From positions 389,188 through 453,187 of the forward strand of contig NZ_POQS01000007.1 in the NCBI RefSeq assembly GCF_002885955.2: a stretch of DNA of 64,000 bases. Direction: 5' to 3'. The position numbers were made by a program, and so were the translations under genes. Below, piece after piece: positions 61,522 to 64,000 of the stretch (position 1 is the stretch's first letter; each line of letters opens with the position of its first letter). This DNA comes from Achromobacter pulmonis (GTDB lineage Bacteria; Pseudomonadota; Gammaproteobacteria; Burkholderiales; Burkholderiaceae_B). The notes under the pieces are model-generated. The model searched no databases. It saw nothing but the letters and a program-made list of their open reading frames with translations, and had not been told where the DNA came from.

Positions 61522-63063
61522 ATGAAACACATAGGCATAGACGTAGGCGGCACCAACACGGACGCCGTATTCGTGCAGGACAACAAGGTGCTGGGCGCGG
61601 TCAAGTCGCCCACCACCGCTGACGTCACCAGCGGCGTGCGGCGCGCGCTGGCCGCGCTGATCCAGGCCTGCCCGCAGGCCGGCGAGCCCGACGCGGTGAT
61701 GATAGGCACCACCCATTTCACCAACGCCGTGGTGCAGCGGCGCGACCTGGAGCCGGCCGCCGCGCTGCGCGTGTGCCTGCCGGCCGCTGCCTCGCTGCTG
61801 CCGTTCTGCGACTGGCCGGAGGACCTGGCGCAGAAGGTCAACGGCGGCACCTATCTGGTGCAGGGCGGCCATGAATTCGACGGCCGCGAACTGATGCCGC
61901 TGGACGAACGCGCGGTGCGCGACGCCGCGCGCGCCATCCGCGCCTCGGGCATTTCCACGGTGGCGGTCAGCGGCGTGTTCTCGCCGCTGATCGGCGCGGC
62001 CGAACTGCGCGCCGGCGAGATCCTGCTGCAGGAGCATCCCGATTGCCGCATTACCTATTCGCACCAGCTGGGCCGCATCGGCCTGCTGGGCCGCGAGAAC
62101 GTGGCGCTGTTGAACGCCACGCTGATCGACCTGGCGCACAAGACCACCGACGCCTTCGTGCAGGCGCTTGCCGACAGCGGCATCCGCGCGCCGCTCTTTC
62201 TGACGCAGAACGACGGCACGGTCACGCTGGCCGAGAACGCGCGCGATTTTCCCGTGCATTCCTTCGCGTCCGGCCCCACCAACTCCATGCGCGGGGCCGT
62301 GTTCCTGGCCTCGATCAACGACGCCGTGGTCTGCGACGTGGGCGGCACCACGGCCGACGTGGGTTATGTGCACAACGGCTTTCCGCGCCAGGCCAACAAC
62401 ATGGTGGAAGTGGGCGGGGTGCGCACCGCGTTCCGCATGCCCGACCTGCTGTCCATCGGCGTGGGCGGCGGTACGCTGGTGGACCCGCAGACGCTGCAGG
62501 TCGGCCCGGTCAGCGTCGGCCACCGCCTGCTCGAAGAGGCGCTGGTGTTCGGCGGCACGCAGCTCACCTGCACCGACATCGCGGTTGCCGCGGGCCTGGC
62601 GGACATCGGCGACCGTTCCCGCGTGGCGCATCTGGACCCGGCGATGGTGCGCGGCGCGCTGGCGCGCATGCACGACGCCATTTCCGAAGCCTGCGACCGC
62701 ATGAAAAGCGACGCGCGCGAGGTGCCGCTGATCGCGGTGGGCGGCGGCTCGGTGCTGATCCCGGATCGGGTCGCGGGCTTTTCCGAAGTGGTGCGCGTCG
62801 AGAACCACGCCGTGGCCAACGCAGTGGGCGCGGCCATCGCGCAGGTCTCGGGCGAGGTCGACCAGATCTTCACCAACCTGGGCCGCGAGGAACTGCTGGA
62901 GCGCGCGCGCGGCATCGCGGTCGAGCGCGCCGTGGCCGCCGGCGCGGACCCCGCCACGATCAGCGTGATCGAACAGGAAGACATTCCGCTGGCCTACCTG
63001 CCGGGCAACGCCGTCCGGGCGCGGGTCCGCGTGGTGGGCGAGATCGCCGGCCGCGCGCACTAG
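61522..63063 (+). CDS. Hydantoinase/oxoprolinase (HyuA-like) family protein
   Basis: A 513-residue protein of the ASKHA-fold HyuA family. MKHIGIDVGGTNTDAVFVQD is the phosphate-binding N-terminus, CDVGGTTADVGYV the second nucleotide motif, and VAVGGGSVLIP the adenosine motif (as IAVGGGSVLIPDRVAGF). It would use ATP to open a hydantoin-like or lactam ring together with the DUF917 protein. It is shorter than the usual 650-700-residue HyuA, as in other DUF917-linked members. No HyuB gene is present in the window. Confidence 0.9.
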   Translation: MKHIGIDVGGTNTDAVFVQDNKVLGAVKSPTTADVTSGVRRALAALIQACPQAGEPDAVMIGTTHFTNAVVQRRDLEPAAALRVCLPAAASLLPFCDWPEDLAQKVNGGTYLVQGGHEFDGRELMPLDERAVRDAARAIRASGISTVAVSGVFSPLIGAAELRAGEILLQEHPDCRITYSHQLGRIGLLGRENVALLNATLIDLAHKTTDAFVQALADSGIRAPLFLTQNDGTVTLAENARDFPVHSFASGPTNSMRGAVFLASINDAVVCDVGGTTADVGYVHNGFPRQANNMVEVGGVRTAFRMPDLLSIGVGGGTLVDPQTLQVGPVSVGHRLLEEALVFGGTQLTCTDIAVAAGLADIGDRSRVAHLDPAMVRGALARMHDAISEACDRMKSDAREVPLIAVGGGSVLIPDRVAGFSEVVRVENHAVANAVGAAIAQVSGEVDQIFTNLGREELLERARGIAVERAVAAGADPATISVIEQEDIPLAYLPGNAVRARVRVVGEIAGRAH

Positions 63064-63281
63064 GCACGGGAACCTGGGTTGCACCTGCCGCCGCCATTTC
63101 CGGCGTCGGGTTGCACCCGCGCGCGGCGGGCGCGCCGCCGCGCGCATGCAAGAGGCTCGCAATAATGGGTTATCCCTAGTTGAGCCGCGCAGCAACCCGT
63201 CGATATGCTCTGGTTAACCGTAGATACCGCAGGTTTCTACCCAGGATACTAGCCGGCTGCTGCTGACAAGGAACCAGGGAT
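63064..63281. other. Intergenic region before the PotC-like permease gene
   Basis: About 218 bp with no gene. It contains GGGTTATCCC at 63167-63176, part of the half-site of the palindrome after trkH. An AT-richer patch (63160-63250) may hold the promoter of the permease gene, but no firm -35/-10 pair was found. AAGGA lies about 10 bp before the TTG at 63282. Confidence 0.4.
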
Positions 63282-64000
63282 TTGCATAACGCGCCTCCTT
63301 TGAACTCGGCCGCCACGGCCGTCCGGGACCGGACCCTGCGGGTGATTCCGTGGGCGACGTGGTTGCATCGCGTCTTCGTCGTGCTCATGTACGCGTTCAT
63401 GCTCAGCCCCATCGTGCTGGTGGTCTGGCTGAGCTTCTTCAAGGACGCCATTCTCTACTTCCCGCCGTCGGGCTATACGCTGTCCTGGTACGTGAAGGCC
63501 TGGGAAAACCCGGCTTTCGCCAACGGCTTCATCTTCAGCCTGCAGGTCTCGCTGGTGGCGGCCGCCATCGGCGTGGCCCTGGGCGTGCTGGCCGCGGTCG
63601 GCATCGCGCGCTACCGCTTCAGCGGCAGCAAGAGCATCAACACCCTGCTGCTGTCGCCGCTGCTGATTCCCGGCATCGTGGCCGGCGTGGGCATCTACCT
63701 GTTCTATCTGCGCGCCGAAGAAGCGCTGGACCAGGACATCATCGGCACCTTCGGCGGGCTGGTGATCGCGCACATCTGCCTCACCATTCCGTGGACGGTC
63801 CGGCTGGTCACGGCCGGCATGGCGGGCCTGGACGGCTCCATCGAAGAGGCCGCGCGCAACCTGGGCGCCAGCGCGCCGGTCGCGTTCATGCGGATCACGC
63901 TGCCCATGCTGCGCCCGTCCATCGTGGCCGCGGCGCTGTTCAGCTTCGTGGTGTCGTTCGAGAACCTGGAGCTGTCGCTGTCGCTGGTCGGCCCCGGCCG
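63282..64000 (+). CDS. ABC transporter permease, PotC-like (partial, runs past the window)
   Basis: The first 239 residues of an inner-membrane permease of the spermidine/putrescine (PotC) group. Membrane helices start near residues 35, 80, 120 and 155, and the EAA loop reads LDGSIEEAARNLGASAPVAFMRITLPML. The start is TTG at 63282 with AAGGA upstream; the first in-frame ATG (63387) lies inside the first helix. The frame is open to the window end. The other subunits must lie downstream. Confidence 0.88.
   Translation, partial: MHNAPPLNSAATAVRDRTLRVIPWATWLHRVFVVLMYAFMLSPIVLVVWLSFFKDAILYFPPSGYTLSWYVKAWENPAFANGFIFSLQVSLVAAAIGVALGVLAAVGIARYRFSGSKSINTLLLSPLLIPGIVAGVGIYLFYLRAEEALDQDIIGTFGGLVIAHICLTIPWTVRLVTAGMAGLDGSIEEAARNLGASAPVAFMRITLPMLRPSIVAAALFSFVVSFENLELSLSLVGPG

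Noticed and set aside
60409..63195. 928-residue reverse-strand frame opposite the DUF917 and HyuA-like genes
   Set aside because: Again a GC-driven shadow with no recognisable domain; the forward frames have intact motifs.

Overview
The window is about 68% GC chromosomal DNA from a betaproteobacterium of the family Alcaligenaceae, most likely a Bordetella (Achromobacter is the main alternative). The reasons are the gene order rsmB-DUF4390-ntrY-ntrX-trkA-trkH, the block gpmA-envC-ctpA-moeB, two Bug-type periplasmic solute-binding proteins, and codon use that is uniformly GC-rich at third positions. The species cannot be fixed from the sequence alone. There is no rRNA operon, CRISPR array, recognisable prophage or intact insertion sequence.

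Positions 1-12,200: an acyl-CoA pair (CoA transferase, enoyl-CoA-reductase-like SDR), a LysE exporter facing rsmB, then a tightly packed block (DUF4390 protein, NtrY-like kinase, short NtrX-like regulator, TrkA, TrkH) and a YbdK-type carboxylate-amine ligase. Positions 12,200-28,700: housekeeping genes, namely a BioC-like methyltransferase, a ComF-like phosphoribosyltransferase, trmL, the reverse-strand run rhodanese-grxC-secB-gpsA-Bug, the forward run gpmA-envC-ctpA-moeB, a diguanylate cyclase, a FadR-type regulator with a FAD-linked oxidase, and thiC with a TPP riboswitch. Two near-identical 186-bp palindromic repeats fill the gaps between convergent genes at 14.4 and 26.4 kb.

Positions 28,700-36,500: a SecD-head-like lipoprotein, a divergent XRE regulator and pseudo-receiver regulator around a 19-bp palindrome, proB-obgE-rpmA-rplU, a polyprenyl diphosphate synthase, tRNA-Pro(CGG), and a decayed GNAT/DUF1778 toxin-antitoxin locus whose toxin carries an internal deletion and frameshift while its two promoter operators are still visible.

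Positions 36,500-64,000: accessory metabolism. It holds LysR-Bug-sulfatase, a two-component pair with a 7TM sensor, a TonB-dependent receptor behind a Fur box, a decaprenyl-phosphate phosphoribosyltransferase-like gene with a membrane partner, and a complete four-carbon sugar-acid operon (otnC-otnI-denD-ltnD-otnK) with a FadR-type regulator. A complete peptide-type ABC operon lies next to a LysR gene and is divergent from a DUF917/hydantoinase-like pair. The window ends inside a PotC-like ABC permease.

I saw no clearly new large system. The most distinctive items are the paired palindromic elements, the broken toxin with intact operators, the pseudo-receiver/XRE pair, two stand-alone SecD-head-like exported proteins, the NtrX lacking its AAA+ domain, and the readable thiC riboswitch expression platform.
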